Assembly: GCA_038116945.1 (NCBI GenBank)
Contig: JAYOEY010000014.1
Span: 25,509-89,508, forward strand
Source of the DNA: JAYOEY01 sp038116945
GTDB taxonomy: Bacteria > Pseudomonadota > Alphaproteobacteria > MPNO01 > UBA2964
Direction: 5' to 3'
DNA length: 64,000 bases
Part shown: one piece after another, positions 20,909-29,365 of the stretch
How positions within the stretch are numbered: the stretch's first letter is position 1
Layout of the letters: every line of letters begins with the position of its first letter
The notes under the pieces: model-generated
Databases searched by the model: none
The model's input: the letters and a program-made list of their open reading frames with translations, nothing else
What the model was told of the DNA's origin: nothing
Made by a program: the position numbers and the translations under genes

Positions 20909-21280
20909 GTGGCGAAGCCCGAACTGGGAAAAAAGCGCGCGTGCGGCGGTTGCGGCGCAAAGTTCTACGATCTGAACAAGGACCCCATCGTTTGCCCGAA
21001 ATGCGAGACGGTTCTTGATCTTTCAGTGCAGGTTCGATCAAGCCGGCCAAAACCCGCACCCGTGCCAAAGCCGGAAGAAAGCAAGAAGTCGAGCGACGAC
21101 GTTGATCTCGACCTCGATGACGACGATGACGAATTCGACGATGACGACGACATCGTTCTTGACGATGACGAGGAAGACGAAGACATGATGGAAGACGCGT
21201 CGGAACTCGGCGAGGACAAGGACGATTTGTTCGAAGTCATCGACACGGTCGAAGAAAAGGAGAAGGGCGAGGAAGCCTGA
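20909..21280 (+). CDS. TIGR02300-type small zinc-ribbon protein with acidic tail
   Basis: Conserved alphaproteobacterial protein of unknown function. The first half carries a zinc ribbon, Cys12, 15, 29 and 32, around the family signature KFYDLNKDPIVCPKC. The second half (about residues 65-123) is almost entirely Asp and Glu. I chose GTG 20909 because AAGGAG lies six bases upstream; the frame is open from an ATG at 20855, but that adds 18 residues without similarity. A perfect TTGACA lies at 20845-20850, but the matching -10 (CATTGG) is poor. The acidic tail could bind basic proteins or metal; that is inference. Confidence 0.85.
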   Translation: MAKPELGKKRACGGCGAKFYDLNKDPIVCPKCETVLDLSVQVRSSRPKPAPVPKPEESKKSSDDVDLDLDDDDDEFDDDDDIVLDDDEEDEDMMEDASELGEDKDDLFEVIDTVEEKEKGEEA

Positions 21281-21402
21281 CGCAGAACCGTCCGTAAAAC
21301 CGGGTCTTGCCATCCGGGGGGGAACTTGGCTAGTTTCCGCCGGCGCGCGGGACCCGCACCCGGCATCGGAAGCGGCGTTCCTCAGGATACAAACGGAATA
21401 CA

Positions 21403-21478
<76 letters not shown>

Positions 21479-21485
21479 GTCAGAA

Positions 21486-21517
21486 AAGGCCCGGTCCGAT
21501 GCGACCGGGCCTTTTTT
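21486..21517 (+). terminator. Rho-independent terminator after tRNA-Ala
   Basis: Perfect 11-bp stem AAGGCCCGGTC (21486-21496) / GACCGGGCCTT (21503-21513), 6-base loop, then TTTTTT. Eight bases after the tRNA 3' end. The stem also carries A residues on the 5' side, so it could work in both directions for the convergent stress-protein gene. Confidence 0.92.
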
Positions 21518-21559
21518 CATTCGGGCGACCGAAGCGGTTTCGCGCCGGCCGGAAAGGCG

Positions 21560-22390
21560 TCAATGCGACAGCAGGATCGGAAGGGTTGCCTTGTCGAGTA
21601 GCTGCGCGGTCACGCCGCCGGCGGTAACCGTGCGCTGACGGCCGGCATAGTTGGCGCCCGCCACCAGAAGATCGGCGCCGTCCGCCTCGGAAAGAACCAC
21701 CGCCCCGACCGCACCGCCCCTGGGTTCGGGGCGTACGATTTCGGAGGCGATGCCGTGACGCGAGAGAAATTCGGCGAGCTGACGGGGGCTGGGTCCCTGC
21801 TTCGCCGCCGTCCTTACCGAACAGATCACAACCGTATCCGCGGCCTGCAGCAGCGGCAGGGCTGCAATCACGGCCCTGCCGGCCTCGGCGCTCCGGTTCC
21901 AGCCTACGACGATCCGCGAGATATTTCCGACGGCGGCGCTTTCGGGCACGAACAGGACCGGCCGTGCCGCCTGGAACAGGGCCGCATCGACGAGATCCGA
22001 ATCGCGCCGGCCGGCATCGTCCATGACGAGAAGATCGTAGAGCCCTCCCTGAAGGCGAAGCGCCGTCGGAGCATCGGCATCGACCGGCTCCCACCGGTAG
22101 CCCGGCGAATCGTCGCCCTCCCGCAATGTAGCCGAGAGAACGGCCGCGACGCGTTCGCGCACGTCCCTCTCGCGCCTTTCAGCCGTCGCCCGAGACGCCT
22201 CTTCGACCTGTACGAAGAACGAATCGCCCAGCGTCGGGTATCGGAAACGGGCAACATCGACCGATTCCCCTTTTGGGTACAGGACTCGGAGAAAACCGCC
22301 GAAAGAGGAGGTCAACGCGGCAGCAAGGCCAACCGCGCCAGCGCCGGGGCTCTCGCTCGTCACGGGCAGAAGGAAGCATTTGCAGGTCAT
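21560..22390 (-). CDS. Universal stress protein family protein (tandem Usp domains)
   Basis: 276-aa protein with the fold order of a double UspA protein. The C-terminal half shows RIVVGWNRSAEAGRAV near residue 160 and ends LLVAGANYAGRQ ... LPILLSH, the typical UspA closing strand; the N-terminal half is more divergent. The ATP-binding G-2x-G-9x-G(S/T) motif is not clearly preserved, so nucleotide binding is uncertain. Convergent with tRNA-Ala and eight bases downstream of the YihY gene, probably co-transcribed with it. No specific stress can be deduced. Confidence 0.8.
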   Translation of the reverse strand: MTCKCFLLPVTSESPGAGAVGLAAALTSSFGGFLRVLYPKGESVDVARFRYPTLGDSFFVQVEEASRATAERRERDVRERVAAVLSATLREGDDSPGYRWEPVDADAPTALRLQGGLYDLLVMDDAGRRDSDLVDAALFQAARPVLFVPESAAVGNISRIVVGWNRSAEAGRAVIAALPLLQAADTVVICSVRTAAKQGPSPRQLAEFLSRHGIASEIVRPEPRGGAVGAVVLSEADGADLLVAGANYAGRQRTVTAGGVTAQLLDKATLPILLSH

Positions 22391-22398
22391 TTTCGAAA

Positions 22399-23796
22399 CT
22401 ACTCTCCGGTCGCTGCGTCCCGATCGTGCAGTCGGGCAATGGGTGCCGTCGCAACGGTTTCGGCATCTTCTACGAGACTTTTCAGCGTCTGACCCCGGAT
22501 CGAGTCCGATCCACCGGCCTCGACCGCGACCGCCAGACGCTCGATCCGGTCGGGGACCGCGGCCCCCCTTGGCGAGAGCCGGCCCACTTCGCCCGCCGCC
22601 CGGATGGCTGCCAGAATCCGGTCGAGTGCGATTTTTTCCAGCGGCAGCGCCGGGATCCAGCGTTCGGGAGATTCGACGGGAAGAACGAATCCGTTGTCGT
22701 GCAATGTCGCCAGCAGATTGGAGGCCGTCTGGCGCGGAATGCGCAGCCCGTCGGCCAGTTCCGCCGTGGTCGGGCGGGAGTCGCCGACATTGAAGGCGGA
22801 CCCGATTTCGGCCAGCAGAGCGAGCGACAGCCTCTCCGCCATCCGCGGGCTGGGCGGCAGATCGCCGGTACTTCCGGCGGTCATTTCAGGGTTCTGGTGA
22901 TAGAACGCCACACTGGCGCCGATCAGCAGGACCAGCCAGGACACGTACAGCCAGAGCATGAATACGATGAGGCCGGCAAACGCCGAATATATCGCTGTGT
23001 ACTGCGCGGACGACACGACGAAGGACGCGAAAATCCAGCCAGCGAGATGCCAGAGCGTGCTGGCAATCAATGACCCGGCGAAAGCGGACACCGGGTGGAC
23101 GGAAGTGTTCGGCATGAAGACGTAGATAAACGTGAAGGCGCCGACTACCAGGACGAAGGGCAACAGCTTGCTGCCCCATCCCATCACCGTCCCGAAGGGC
23201 TCGATAGCCGTAATCGCGGTCACGAGTTCAGTGCTCATCAGCGTCGCCGTCAGGCCCATTGAGCTGAACACCAGCACGGGTCCGACGATCACCACCGACA
23301 GATAGCCCGAGAAGCGCTGGGAGAATGCCCTCTCCTGCGACACGCGCCATGTCCTGTTGAAAGCCCGTTCGATTTTCAGCATCAGGGAAATGACGGTATA
23401 GAGCAGCAGCCCGAGGCCGACCGAGCCGAGTACGCCGACCTTCACGTTTTCGACGAACTCGATGATGCGGATGCCGATTTCGACTCCCTGTTCGCCGAGC
23501 GGCAGCAGCGCCCGCATCATCATGGTCTCAAGCTCTTCGTGAACGCCGAAGCCCTTGAGGACCGAGAAACTGACCGCCAGAAGCGGCACCAGCGACAGGA
23601 TGGTGGTGTAAACCAGGCTCATCGCCCGCAGGCTCAGGTCTTCTCCCCGCAGATCCCGGAAAACCGCCCAGACAAGGCGAACGAACCGGATTCCGAGCGC
23701 AACCCAGTAACCCCGACCGTCGAGCGTTTCGGACCACACGCGATCGCGGACCGTTTTCGGCAACTCCTGCAAGTCGCGCAAAAAACTTTCCTGCAT
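22399..23796 (-). CDS. YihY/virulence factor BrkB family membrane protein with C-terminal winged-helix region
   Basis: Inner-membrane protein of the YihY family (once misnamed ribonuclease BN). About six membrane segments lie between residues 60 and 300, including LVYTTILSLVPLLAVSF, LGLLLYTVISLML and the long C-terminal AGLIVFMLWLYVSWLVLLIG. After residue 320 comes a soluble extension with PTTAELADGLRIPRQTASNLL, which reads as a winged helix-turn-helix. 465 aa, longer than the roughly 290 aa of E. coli YihY. Function unknown. The gene diverges from hsp20. Confidence 0.85.
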   Translation of the reverse strand: MQESFLRDLQELPKTVRDRVWSETLDGRGYWVALGIRFVRLVWAVFRDLRGEDLSLRAMSLVYTTILSLVPLLAVSFSVLKGFGVHEELETMMMRALLPLGEQGVEIGIRIIEFVENVKVGVLGSVGLGLLLYTVISLMLKIERAFNRTWRVSQERAFSQRFSGYLSVVIVGPVLVFSSMGLTATLMSTELVTAITAIEPFGTVMGWGSKLLPFVLVVGAFTFIYVFMPNTSVHPVSAFAGSLIASTLWHLAGWIFASFVVSSAQYTAIYSAFAGLIVFMLWLYVSWLVLLIGASVAFYHQNPEMTAGSTGDLPPSPRMAERLSLALLAEIGSAFNVGDSRPTTAELADGLRIPRQTASNLLATLHDNGFVLPVESPERWIPALPLEKIALDRILAAIRAAGEVGRLSPRGAAVPDRIERLAVAVEAGGSDSIRGQTLKSLVEDAETVATAPIARLHDRDAATGE

Positions 23797-24103
23797 CGAT
23801 CCACCTTTTCTGCCGGGCCGGGCCCAATTTAACCCGAACGATCCCTCGGATTGAAGATAGGCCCGTTGTCGACAGGCGTCAGCGAAAATCGACCTGGGTC
23901 TCGGGAGCGGCGGCGCTCCGGGAAGTGCCGCTTGAATCGCCCGAAAATCGTCACAATATTGGAACAGGAAGAGTTTGAGCGCGAAGACCGATTGTTTTGC
24001 GCTTTACCGTTCAGGATCCGACGCCACCGCGACAGAGCGCCAGTCGCACACAAGGGTCGGGTCGATGCCTGCTCTCATGAGAGGCCAAGAAAGGAAGCGT
24101 TCG
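23797..24103. other. Intergenic region between divergent yihY-like and hsp20 genes
   Basis: 307 bases without a convincing gene. It contains a short GC hairpin (GGAGCG 23904-23909 / CGCTCC 23914-23919), the candidate hsp20 promoter, and the hsp20 leader with the palindrome CTCTCATGAGAG (24073-24084). An open frame from 23975 runs into hsp20 but its first 43 codons look non-coding. Confidence 0.6.
23931..23959 (+). promoter_or_regulatory. Candidate heat-shock (RpoH-type) promoter for hsp20
   Basis: CTTGAA (23931-23936), 17 bases, then CAATAT (23954-23959). This resembles the alphaproteobacterial RpoH pattern CTTG-N17-CYTATNT only loosely. It would give a leader of about 137 nt. Proposed because the gene downstream is a small heat-shock protein. 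Confidence 0.35.
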
Positions 24104-24571
24104 ATGTCCCGTGTTCCCCAGTTCAACAGCCCCTATCTTCTTGGTTTCGACGAGCTGGAGCGGCTGCTCGACCGGACGGCCAAATCGTCTTCGGACGGGT
24201 ACCCGCCCTACAATATCGAGCAGATCGGACCGGACGGGCTGCGCATCACACTGGCCATCGCCGGTTTTTCGGAACAGGATCTTTCGGTAACGATCGAAGA
24301 CCGACAGCTGGTCATTCGCGGCAAACAGACCGACGATTCTACCAGAACTTACCTTCATCGGGGCATCGCGGCGCGCCAGTTTCAGCGTTCATTCGTTCTG
24401 GCGGAAGGAATAGATACGCTCAGCGCCTCGCTGGATAACGGCCTGCTCCACATCGACCTTGTCCGTCCGAAAGCGGAAAGCCGTCAGCGCGTCATCGAAA
24501 TCACGCGCGGCGGAGCCGGATCGGCAACCGGTGCGCCGTCGGCGATCGATGTGCAAAACAGGGACGACTGA
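24104..24571 (+). CDS. Hsp20/alpha-crystallin family small heat-shock protein
   Basis: ATP-independent holdase chaperone. The alpha-crystallin domain spans about residues 30-125: YNIEQIGPDGLRITLAIAGF, LSVTIEDRQLVIRGKQ and ARQFQRSFVLAEGI, followed by DNGLLHIDLVRP. This is the IbpA class. ATG 24104 gives MSRVPQFNSPYLLGFDELERLL, the standard IbpA N terminus, with AAGGAA eight bases upstream; the longer frame from 23975 is not credible. 155 aa. The C-terminal I-x-I tail motif is not obvious. Confidence 0.93.
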   Translation: MSRVPQFNSPYLLGFDELERLLDRTAKSSSDGYPPYNIEQIGPDGLRITLAIAGFSEQDLSVTIEDRQLVIRGKQTDDSTRTYLHRGIAARQFQRSFVLAEGIDTLSASLDNGLLHIDLVRPKAESRQRVIEITRGGAGSATGAPSAIDVQNRDD

Positions 24572-24576
24572 TCCGG

Positions 24577-25041
24577 TCAGGCAGCGTTGGCGGGAACGCC
24601 CGACGTCAGCAGCCTGAACAGCACTTCCCGATCGTCGCAGGCGCGCAGACGGCCGCAGAGATCGGCATCGCGAAACAGGCGGGAAACGCGGGCCAGCGCC
24701 TTCAGGTGATCGGCACCGGCCTCTTCCGGCGCCAGCAACAGGAACAGAAGGTCGACAGGCTGGCCGTCGACGGCATCGAAATCGACAGGTTCATCGAGCC
24801 GGGCGAAGAACCCGTAAAGCCGGTCGATGTCCGAAAGCTTCCCGTGAGGGATGGCGATGCCTCGTCCGACCCCAGTGGTTCCAAGCCGTTCGCGTTCCAG
24901 CAGAACGTCAAAAATCATGCGCTCAGCAACGCCGGAAATGCCCGCGGCCCGATGCGCGAGCTCCTGGATCGTCTGTTTTTTGCTGGTGGCCTTGATACCG
25001 GTAAACACGGCCTGTTGCGTCATCAGATCGCAGATTTCCAT
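24577..25041 (-). CDS. ptsN: PTS IIA-like nitrogen regulatory protein PtsN
   Basis: EIIA-Ntr, the end point of the nitrogen phosphotransferase chain, which signals nitrogen and potassium state by its phosphorylation at a histidine. Seen: phospho-acceptor His66 in GVGRGIAIPHGKL, and LLAPEEAGADHLKALARVS. ATG 25041 gives the usual start MEICDLMTQQAV; the frame opens 13 codons earlier but without support. 154 aa. Last in the lptB-rpoN-hpf-ptsN series, the standard sigma-54 neighbourhood. Confidence 0.95.
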   Translation of the reverse strand: MEICDLMTQQAVFTGIKATSKKQTIQELAHRAAGISGVAERMIFDVLLERERLGTTGVGRGIAIPHGKLSDIDRLYGFFARLDEPVDFDAVDGQPVDLLFLLLAPEEAGADHLKALARVSRLFRDADLCGRLRACDDREVLFRLLTSGVPANAA

Positions 25042-25101
25042 TTTCCTACTCTCCGGCCCGCCGCGGCGAGCCCTGAACAAGCGTCTTCGGCGGCTGCGGC
25101 C

Positions 25102-25686
25102 CTACGAGTTTCCTTGCGGATCGATCCACCCGATATTGCCATCGGCGCGCCTGTAGACCACGTTCAGGCCGCCATGCGCCCGGTTCCGGAACATCAGGGC
25201 GGTGGTGTCGGCAAGGTCCATACGCATCACCGCTTCGCCGACCGTCAGCGAATCGATGGGCAGGGTCGCCTCGGCAATGACCACCGGATTTTCCGGCCCG
25301 GTATGGAGTTCGTCGTCTTCGATATCTTCGGGAACGAGAACATATTTCTGCGCCATGACGGCGACTTCTTCGGCCGTTTCCTTGCGGCGGTGGTCGCGCA
25401 GCCGGCGCTTGTAGCGGCGCAGCTGTTTGGCGATCCGCTCGGCCGCCAGATCGAACGCGCCATAGGCGTCGCCCGCCAGACCGCGGCCGTGCATCTGGAT
25501 ATTGTGCCCGACATGGACCGTGATATCGGCGCGAAGCTGTCCGCTCTTTCCTTCACGGGAAAAGACCGTCGACGCATCGACCGGATGTTCGAAATATTTT
25601 TCCACGACGTCGGTCAGCCGGGCTTCGACATGCCCGGTGAGCGCTTCGCCCACGTCGATCTGTTTTCCTGTAACGGCAACTTGCAT
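25102..25686 (-). CDS. hpf: Ribosome hibernation promoting factor (long form)
   Basis: Binds the 30S subunit and causes 100S ribosome dimers in stationary phase. The N-terminal HPF/RaiA domain (about residues 1-100) begins MQVAVTGKQIDVGEAL, and a C-terminal dimerization domain (about 130-194) carries LTVGEAVMRMDLADTTALMF and ends in NIGWIDP. ATG 25686 fits the family start; 22 upstream codons in frame are discarded. 194 aa, the long form common in alphaproteobacteria. Between rpoN and ptsN. Confidence 0.94.
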   Translation of the reverse strand: MQVAVTGKQIDVGEALTGHVEARLTDVVEKYFEHPVDASTVFSREGKSGQLRADITVHVGHNIQMHGRGLAGDAYGAFDLAAERIAKQLRRYKRRLRDHRRKETAEEVAVMAQKYVLVPEDIEDDELHTGPENPVVIAEATLPIDSLTVGEAVMRMDLADTTALMFRNRAHGGLNVVYRRADGNIGWIDPQGNS

Positions 25687-25890
25687 CAAATTCGATCTCG
25701 GCTGCTCCTCTGGCCGCGTCGGCGTCCGGCGCAATATCCGGGGCAAAACCATGCCAGCACAGACCCCGGGGCGAGAGGCGGCGCAACTTAGTGCGGGGTC
25801 GAACAGGAGTCAATCATCCTGTCGCCCGACCGGCCAAAGCGAGCGAATCCGGCAAGCTGCCCGGCGTCCAGGACAGTCCGGGACGAGAGA

Positions 25891-27501
25891 TTACAGATGC
25901 AGTGTCTTTTCCCGCCGCCTCTGGACCGACGACGGAATCCGCATCGATTCCCGGTACTTGGCGACCGTACGCCGGGCGATATCGACCCCGGCGCCCTGAA
26001 GGATGGAGACGATCTTGTCGTCCGACAGAACGTTATCGACCGATTCCGCCTCAATGAGAGATTTGATCCGGAAGCGAATCGCCTCGGCCGAAGCCGCCTC
26101 TCCGGCGGAATTGTCGCCAACCGCGAAAGTGAAGAAATATTTCAGTTCGAAAATGCCGCGGGGCGTGGCGATGTATTTGTTGTTCGTAACCCGGCTGACC
26201 GTGCTTTCGTGGATATCGAGAGCTTCGGCGATATTGCGCAGGACAAGCGGTCGTAAATACTGGACCCCGCGTTCGAGAAAGGCCTCCTGCTGACGGACGA
26301 TTTCGGACGACACCTTCATGATCGTCTGGGCGCGCTGATGAAGCGCTCGGACCAGCCAGTTCGCCGACTGGTAGCATTCGGCGATGTATTCCCTGTCTTC
26401 CTTTCGGTTCGCAGACTTGCTGATCTCCGTGAAATACCGGTTGTTGATCAGAACGCGCGGCAGCGTATCGCTGTTGAGTTCGACGACCCAGCCGCCTTCG
26501 GGCGACCGGCGAACGGCGACATCCGGAACGACGGGCTGGGCGACCGTGTAATCGAAAGCCAGCGCCGGCTTGGGGTTGAGCGTTTTGATTTCGTCGACGA
26601 TGTGCGCGAAATCTTCGCTCGACACGCCGGCGAGCCGCCTCAGCTCCTTGAACTCGCGGCGGCCAAGCATGTCCAGATTTTCGATTACGACCTGAATGGC
26701 GGGATCGTAATGATTTCTGTCCTGCAGCTGGATACGCAGGCAATCGGAAAGATTGCGCGCGAAGATGCCCGGTGGATCGAATCGCTGGACGACCTGCAGC
26801 ACGGAATCCACCTTGTCGCGTTCGCAACCCAGCGTTTCTGCGATGTCCTCGAGATCGGCTACGAGATAGCCGGCGTCGTCGAGATTATCGAGCATATGCA
26901 GGGCGATCGTCCGGTCGACGGGTTCGTGAATATCGATATTGATCTGTTCGCGCAGATGATCGCGCAGATTGATTTCATCGGCCGGCGCGTTCTCGAGCGC
27001 GGAATCGTCCATGTCGAAACCGCCCGCGCCCTGGACCTGCCAGTGGAGCGAATCGCCGTCGCCAGTCGAAATGCTGCTCTCGTCGCCGCCCGACCAGACA
27101 TTCTCGTAATCGGAGTCGAGCGAGGCGTCGCCGTCGAACGACATATCCTCCGAAGCAACCAGATCCACGGCATCGGGCTGAAACAGGTCGTCGTCGCCGG
27201 AATCAGCGGTCTGCGGAGAATCGAATTCCGCCGCCTCGAAAGCCGCCTCCCCGGTCGCGCCTTCGGCCGTGACGGTCCGCTCGCCGTTTTCCGCGTCGGC
27301 ACTGCCGCCGTCCGACGACGGTGCCTCGTCGCGCCCTTCGGAATCCTCGCGTTCAAGCAGCGGGTTCTGCTCGAGTTCCTGCTCTATGTATTCCGCAAGT
27401 TCGATGTTGTTGAGCTGCAGCAGCTTGATCGCCTGCTGCAGTTGCGGCGTCATCACCAGAGTCTGGACCGTCTTTAGATCCAATCTGGGAATTAAAGCCA
27501 T
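25891..27501 (-). CDS. rpoN: RNA polymerase sigma-54 factor
   Basis: Alternative sigma factor for -24/-12 promoters that need AAA+ activators. Seen: region I LVMTPQLQQAIKLLQLNN at residues 16-33 with the expected Gln/Leu-rich pattern, an acidic linker (about 55-170), a core-binding region, and the RpoN box ARRTVAKYRE at 509-518. 536 aa. A weak ribosome site (TAAGGC) precedes ATG 27501. Downstream of lptB by 40 bases. Confidence 0.97.
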   Translation of the reverse strand: MALIPRLDLKTVQTLVMTPQLQQAIKLLQLNNIELAEYIEQELEQNPLLEREDSEGRDEAPSSDGGSADAENGERTVTAEGATGEAAFEAAEFDSPQTADSGDDDLFQPDAVDLVASEDMSFDGDASLDSDYENVWSGGDESSISTGDGDSLHWQVQGAGGFDMDDSALENAPADEINLRDHLREQINIDIHEPVDRTIALHMLDNLDDAGYLVADLEDIAETLGCERDKVDSVLQVVQRFDPPGIFARNLSDCLRIQLQDRNHYDPAIQVVIENLDMLGRREFKELRRLAGVSSEDFAHIVDEIKTLNPKPALAFDYTVAQPVVPDVAVRRSPEGGWVVELNSDTLPRVLINNRYFTEISKSANRKEDREYIAECYQSANWLVRALHQRAQTIMKVSSEIVRQQEAFLERGVQYLRPLVLRNIAEALDIHESTVSRVTNNKYIATPRGIFELKYFFTFAVGDNSAGEAASAEAIRFRIKSLIEAESVDNVLSDDKIVSILQGAGVDIARRTVAKYRESMRIPSSVQRRREKTLHL

Positions 27502-27541
27502 TATCTTTGCCTTACATATACTTAGCTATTGTTTACCCGTC

Positions 27542-28324
27542 TTACAGGGTGAACCTTTCGCCAAGGTAAACGCGTCTCACGTCCTCATGGGTTACGACAT
27601 CCTCAGGCGCGCCGTCCATGAGAACGCGTCCGTCATAGAGGATGTAGGCCCTGTCGACGATATCGAGCGTTTCGCGCACGTTGTGGTCGGTAATCAGCAC
27701 ACCGATTCCACGATCCTTCAGATGCGCCACTAGATCGCGGATGTCGCTGACCGCGATGGGGTCGATCCCGGCAAGCGGCTCATCAAGCAGGATAAAGCTG
27801 GGATTCGCCGCCAGCGCGCGGGCGATTTCCACCCGGCGGCGTTCGCCACCCGACAATGCGATCGCGGGAGTCCGGCGCAAATGGGTAATCGAGAACTCCG
27901 CCATCAGGTCCTCGATCCTGGCTTCGCGACGCTCGGGCAGCGGCTCTGCGACCTCGACCATGGCGCGGATATTGTTCTCGACGGAAAGTCCTCGAAAAAT
28001 GGACGCTTCCTGGGGCAGGTAGCCGATTCCCATTCGCGCCCGCCGGTACATCGGCAGATTCGTCAAATCGTTGCCGTCGAGAGAAATCGCCCCGTAATCG
28101 GGCGCAATCAGGCCGGTCACGATGTAGAAACATGTGGTCTTTCCGGCCCCGTTCGGGCCGAGCAATCCGACCGCCTCGCCCCGCCGGACGTTCAGCGACA
28201 CCTCCCGAAGCACAGGCCGTTTCTTAAAGGATTTGCCGATATTATGGATGACAAGTCCCTTGTTTTCGGCAACAAGCCGCGGTGTTTTCGGGTCTTCGTC
28301 CGCGAGCTTGATGTTGGGGCTCAT
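27542..28324 (-). CDS. lptB: LPS export ABC transporter ATP-binding protein
   Basis: ATPase of the LptB2FGC complex that extracts LPS from the inner membrane. Seen: Walker A GPNGAGKT at residues 56-63, signature LSGGERRRVEIARAL, Walker B FILLDEPLAGID, and the LptB-typical GIGYLPQEASIFRGL. 260 aa. Normally next to lptA and lptC, but here the gene at 28506 and one on the other strand lie between, so lptB may be expressed from a different promoter than lptCA. Confidence 0.97.
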   Translation of the reverse strand: MSPNIKLADEDPKTPRLVAENKGLVIHNIGKSFKKRPVLREVSLNVRRGEAVGLLGPNGAGKTTCFYIVTGLIAPDYGAISLDGNDLTNLPMYRRARMGIGYLPQEASIFRGLSVENNIRAMVEVAEPLPERREARIEDLMAEFSITHLRRTPAIALSGGERRRVEIARALAANPSFILLDEPLAGIDPIAVSDIRDLVAHLKDRGIGVLITDHNVRETLDIVDRAYILYDGRVLMDGAPEDVVTHEDVRRVYLGERFTL

Positions 28325-28505
28325 GCTGTCATTTTCCGGCGCTTGACTGGACCAGCTTCAAAATGTCGACGTCGAAACGGGGTTACCGGAACACGGAATG
28401 CGTGCCTGGCGAATATCGCTTGCGCCGTCGCAGATTAACTATATCGCAAAACCGGTTCGGGCCAATGGCCTAAAACACGGTCGCAGAACGGACGGTCCGC
28501 GAGCT

Positions 28506-29192
28506 TCAGTCGATCTGGACCAGCACGCGCCCGTCCAGCGCCGTAAACCCGACATACGAATACTGCGTCCCGGACGTTCGGCAAAATTCGGCCCACGCCT
28601 TGAATTCATGCAGCTTCCATCCCGGATAATTGAAATACTCGTCGAACAGGATCCGGGTCCCGGGCTGAAACCGCGAACCGAGATGATCGAGAATGGTCTT
28701 GGTGGAATCGTAAAGATCGCAATCGATATGCACGAAGCTTACCGGCCCCGAATGCGTCTCGAGAAACCCTGGCAGCGTGTCTCCGAACAGGCCCTGCAGC
28801 AGGGTTACGTTAGGGGGCACCTTCGGAAGCTGCTTCTGGCGAAAGGCGCCCGCGGTCTCGACATGACCCGACCAGTCGCCGGGGAGACCGGAAAAACTGT
28901 CGAATCCGTAGACAGTCTTGCCTTCGGGAGCGTGCCCGGCGATCTGACGGATCGTGTTGCCGGTCGCCACGCCAAACTCGAGAAACAGGCCTTGAGCGGA
29001 GGCATCCCGTACTGCAAACTCGATCAGGTCTCCATGAGCGGTAAAGATCCTCGCTTCCGGCATATGCTGCTGAACATAGTCGGCGGATTCGGACCTGGCT
29101 CTTGTCTGCAATTCGTAAAGCAGATTGCGTGCGTAATATTTGTAAAAAAATCGCTGAATCAGCCGTTCTGACAGAGACCTGCGAGTCTTCAT
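28506..29192 (-). CDS. TylF/MycF-like class I SAM-dependent methyltransferase
   Basis: Probable sugar or lipid O-methyltransferase. Seen: the SAM-binding motif FLEFGVATGNTIRQ at residues 70-83, GFDSFSGLPGDW at 97-108 and the metal-binding HIDCDLYDST at 155-164, which match the macrocin O-methyltransferase (TylF) group. The frame begins at 29273, but ATG 29192 gives a better N terminus (228 aa). It sits 180 bases upstream of lptB on the same strand and divergent from a glycosyltransferase, inside a cluster that is usually uninterrupted. A role in decorating LPS or another glycan is inference from position. Confidence 0.8.
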   Translation of the reverse strand: MKTRRSLSERLIQRFFYKYYARNLLYELQTRARSESADYVQQHMPEARIFTAHGDLIEFAVRDASAQGLFLEFGVATGNTIRQIAGHAPEGKTVYGFDSFSGLPGDWSGHVETAGAFRQKQLPKVPPNVTLLQGLFGDTLPGFLETHSGPVSFVHIDCDLYDSTKTILDHLGSRFQPGTRILFDEYFNYPGWKLHEFKAWAEFCRTSGTQYSYVGFTALDGRVLVQID

Positions 29193-29365
29193 GTTTGACG
29201 GCCTTCCGCCTGTCGGACGTCGGAGGGAAAAATCATTGATACAGATCCGGCAAAGCCTTTCGGAAATCCGCATCGCCTGCGGAAGCCCGAGCAGTGCAGA
29301 TCATATAGCAGCTAAGGTGTGAGCGTGACAAATTCCCGGACCGCCAGGCAACGCGGAAGTCGAAA

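Noticed and set aside
23975..24103. N-terminal extension of Hsp20 by 43 codons
   Set aside because: No chaperone similarity; a good start and ribosome site exist at 24104.
28398..29171. 257-codon plus-strand frame opposite the methyltransferase
   Set aside because: The minus strand has clear methyltransferase motifs; the plus product is unrecognisable.
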